Translations under genes and position numbers: made by a program | The notes under the pieces: model-generated | Database searches by the model: none | The model's input: only the letters and a program-made list of their open reading frames with translations | What the model was told of the DNA's origin: nothing | Shown here: positions 61,955-64,000 of the stretch, piece after piece | Layout of the letters: each line of letters opens with the position of its first letter | How positions within the stretch are numbered: position 1 is the stretch's first letter | NCBI GenBank assembly: GCA_019038695.1 | Contig: JAHOYZ010000010.1 | Location: 186,001 to 250,000, forward strand | Length of the DNA: 64,000 nt | Direction of reading: 5' to 3' | From: Candidatus Zixiibacteriota bacterium | Lineage (GTDB): Bacteria; Zixibacteria; MSB-5A5; GN15; FEB-12

Positions 61955-64000
61955 TTACGGGCACGCCACCGGTGGTATACCACCAGTGAATAGGTATGCC
62001 ACCAGATGAGTCAGGTCGCCGATATTGATCTCGCCATTGCCATCTATGTCACTTTCCTCTTCGCATGGTGGCTCCGATCCTCCGGTGAATAAGTACGCTA
62101 CAAGGTAAGTCAGGTCAGCAATATTGATCTCGTCGTCGATATCACCGTCAACATTGCCACGCATTCCGTCACCATTGCAACAATCACATGGATTGGGTTC
62201 ACAGGGTTCACCATCGCCTGCGTATACACGCCCCAGTACGTCTACACAATACCACTCAGTACGCTGTAGACACTGGCCATCATCTTCCCTACAACAGGCG
62301 CCAACCGGACTACAGGGATTGGGATCGCAGGTTGTCCCATCGCCAATATAGAGATGATCCAGCGCCTCGCAGTCGGCTTGAGTTTCGATCGAGCAGCCGC
62401 CATTGCGGTCGCAGCAGGCACCTACTGGCTGAACTATGTCGAAACAAAGTGGGGCAAAACCGGGTTCGATTTCAGTATCAGGTGCTTGTCCCATGAAATC
62501 GGGAGGAGTGCCATGGGTACCGGTTTCATCCGAAAAAGTCCATGTTGCTGCCTCGGGATAGAATATCGGTGTGATACACACCCCGCCAGAAGTTGGTGCT
62601 TCACCTTCGGGGATGTAGAACTTCAGGGTATATATGTGTTCCGCGTTACCAGCAGGAAGTCCACTACCCATCATCATTGTAGCTCCACCCACCATGATAC
62701 TGTCAGGTGAACTATTATCAATTGCTTCTAAGCCCCTGAATAAGAAATCAAAATAGGATGTTGGAGAAGGCAGAAGAGCATTGATGTAATCATAAGAGCC
62801 ACTGCCGTGAGTGGGATCAAATACATAGTTGGTGGCAATGCCGATTTGGAGGTTAATTGTAAAACCAGAGAGATCATCCGAGGGATTCAACAACTGGATC
62901 TCAAGCACGTTAGTATCACCGATATTGGCAACACCAGAGCCGCCATTAAGCTCAACTATCACGTTTCCTTCGAAATCGGGGGTGAGGGTCTCTGTCTCGT
63001 CGCAGCCAACAGGTAGCGGACCACCTCTAAACAGGCGGTGCGAAAGGAACTGTAAGTCGCTTATGTTGATATTTCCATCCGTATTACAATCGGCCTGTTC
63101 CAAGCAGGGTGGTTGCGGGCTTCCTTCATAGAAGATATATTGCATCAAATAGACCAAATCGGTTACGGTTATTTCAAATGTAGACTCAACCTCATTGTCA
63201 ACATTCCCGCGGGTGACACAACAGGTGTTGTCGAGGATTACTTCTATCTCAGGACAAAGGGAAGGGTTATTCAGGAAGAAATCAGGATCGTCCGAGCACA
63301 ATGTTATGTAGAACTTGACGGTGTCATCATCCGGAATCAGGCTGGTATCAAGATCCAGAATCAAGTCCATCGAATCACCTGGACTGATGGTGCTTGAAGC
63401 CAATGGTAAATCTATGCTCTCAAGGTATGGCGGCACACCTCGGCTACCGTAGCTGTCCGATTGTGAGCTTCGAACAGAAACTGTGAATTCATTGATTTCT
63501 CCATCCTGCTCAACACTAAATCGAGATTTCCCAGAAGAAGGCTCTTCGGGAATGTTCACGTAGCCTGTGTTCTCATCCCCTGTGACCGAACTGAAGGTCA
63601 GAAGATCACAGCCGGTGTTTGTAAACACATTCGGGAAAGTGACTATGCCGTTTTCATCGGGATCATATAAAACCTTGATGGCGGGGTGATAGTTCTGAAT
63701 CTCCAGGCGAGGGCGGTCGGACTGGATGGTTAGATCAAACAGTGCTCCCCAGTAAGCAGCAAACAGAACATGAAGATCACCGTAACTGTCTTCGGCAATA
63801 GCTCCACTCAGCCCCATATTACTGGGGAAACCACCAAACGAAATCCGTCTGCGAAAGAGCTCAGTTCCATCATCAGCTTGATAGCAACTGAGGAAACCAT
63901 CATCATCAAAGATCAGGAGTTTGTTGGGACCGCTGGTTTCAGTGGTCAAAATACCCTCACCATAAAAAGCCCCTCCCGAATACGAGGAAGATGTCCATTC
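61955..64000 (-). CDS. Dockerin-like secreted protein, C-terminal part (runs off window)
   Basis: The frame is open to the right-hand edge, so this is the last 681 or so residues of a larger protein. Order from the edge: the end of a beta-propeller-like region (LLIFDDDGFLSCYQADDGTE), an Ig-like stretch, a dockerin-like calcium-binding pair (about residues 250-320), a cohesin-like domain, then two Cys-rich repeats (GACC...GDG...C..NPC), and a second dockerin-like pair at the C-terminus (DIDGNGEINIGDLTHLV). Dockerin loops have the DxDGxGxINxxDL pattern. It is presumably exported and part of a surface or extracellular complex. The N-terminus and signal lie outside the window. Confidence 0.85.
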   Translation of the reverse strand, partial: EWTSSSYSGGAFYGEGILTTETSGPNKLLIFDDDGFLSCYQADDGTELFRRRISFGGFPSNMGLSGAIAEDSYGDLHVLFAAYWGALFDLTIQSDRPRLEIQNYHPAIKVLYDPDENGIVTFPNVFTNTGCDLLTFSSVTGDENTGYVNIPEEPSSGKSRFSVEQDGEINEFTVSVRSSQSDSYGSRGVPPYLESIDLPLASSTISPGDSMDLILDLDTSLIPDDDTVKFYITLCSDDPDFFLNNPSLCPEIEVILDNTCCVTRGNVDNEVESTFEITVTDLVYLMQYIFYEGSPQPPCLEQADCNTDGNINISDLQFLSHRLFRGGPLPVGCDETETLTPDFEGNVIVELNGGSGVANIGDTNVLEIQLLNPSDDLSGFTINLQIGIATNYVFDPTHGSGSYDYINALLPSPTSYFDFLFRGLEAIDNSSPDSIMVGGATMMMGSGLPAGNAEHIYTLKFYIPEGEAPTSGGVCITPIFYPEAATWTFSDETGTHGTPPDFMGQAPDTEIEPGFAPLCFDIVQPVGACCDRNGGCSIETQADCEALDHLYIGDGTTCDPNPCSPVGACCREDDGQCLQRTEWYCVDVLGRVYAGDGEPCEPNPCDCCNGDGMRGNVDGDIDDEINIADLTYLVAYLFTGGSEPPCEEESDIDGNGEINIGDLTHLVAYLFTGGIPPVACP

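Overview
The window looks like chromosome of a Gram-negative (diderm) bacterium outside the well-studied phyla. It has a LolCD-type lipoprotein export pair, a very large lipobox lipoprotein, dockerin-like secreted proteins with Cys-rich repeats, many Ser/Thr kinases fused to TolB-like and TPR domains, and an mcsA-mcsB-clpC cluster. This mix fits the FCB-related candidate phyla such as Zixibacteria; that placement is inference from gene content, with no marker gene to prove it. Mixed ATG/GTG/TTG starts with clear Shine-Dalgarno sequences and rho-independent terminators are seen throughout.

Layout. 0-2.1 kb: a small unknown protein and a complete HD-GYP c-di-GMP phosphodiesterase. 2.1-2.4 kb: a run of palindromic elements. 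2.4-7.4 kb: a 1670-residue surface lipoprotein built from Ig-like and KRE9-like modules. 8-12.9 kb: sugar-nucleotide epimerase, CPA2 antiporter, a membrane-anchored unknown protein, and MdaB quinone reductase. 13-16.8 kb: a soluble Ser/Thr kinase divergent from a GAF-PP2C (RsbU/SpoIIE-type) phosphatase. 16.9-26.6 kb: a secreted glycosidase-like protein and a polysaccharide cluster (three glycosyltransferases, a hexapeptide acyltransferase, an SDR epimerase, two deacetylase-fold proteins). 26.9-38.7 kb: a degenerate receiver protein followed by four tightly packed or overlapping Ser/Thr kinase-TolB-TPR genes, the most striking block in the window. 38.9-40.5 kb: cupin and PDZ proteins. 40.7-48 kb: HD protein, homoaconitase-like enzyme, MmgE/PrpD protein and convergent pruA, with two unrelated small genes (one HEPN-like) inserted and repeat palindromes beside one of them. 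48.3-53.2 kb: a degenerate HD-GYP paralog, tRNA-Glu, a MEMO1-AMMECR1 fusion and a DarTG toxin-antitoxin pair. 53.3-61.7 kb: purine nucleoside phosphorylase, a DivIVA-domain protein, and a minus-strand operon lolC/E-lolD-mcsA-mcsB-clpC. 62-64 kb: the C-terminal part of a dockerin-bearing secreted protein that runs off the window.

How the genes work together. Signalling dominates: five TPR-fused kinases, one PP2C phosphatase, one receiver-like protein and two HD-GYP-family proteins (one with intact metal ligands, one without). Envelope and surface functions form the second theme (Lol export, lipoprotein, polysaccharide, dockerin protein). The third is protein quality control, with arginine-phosphorylation-directed ClpC apparently co-transcribed with lipoprotein export. 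Accessory material is limited to DarTG, the HEPN-like gene, the unknown gene at 41.2 kb and several short palindromic repeats.
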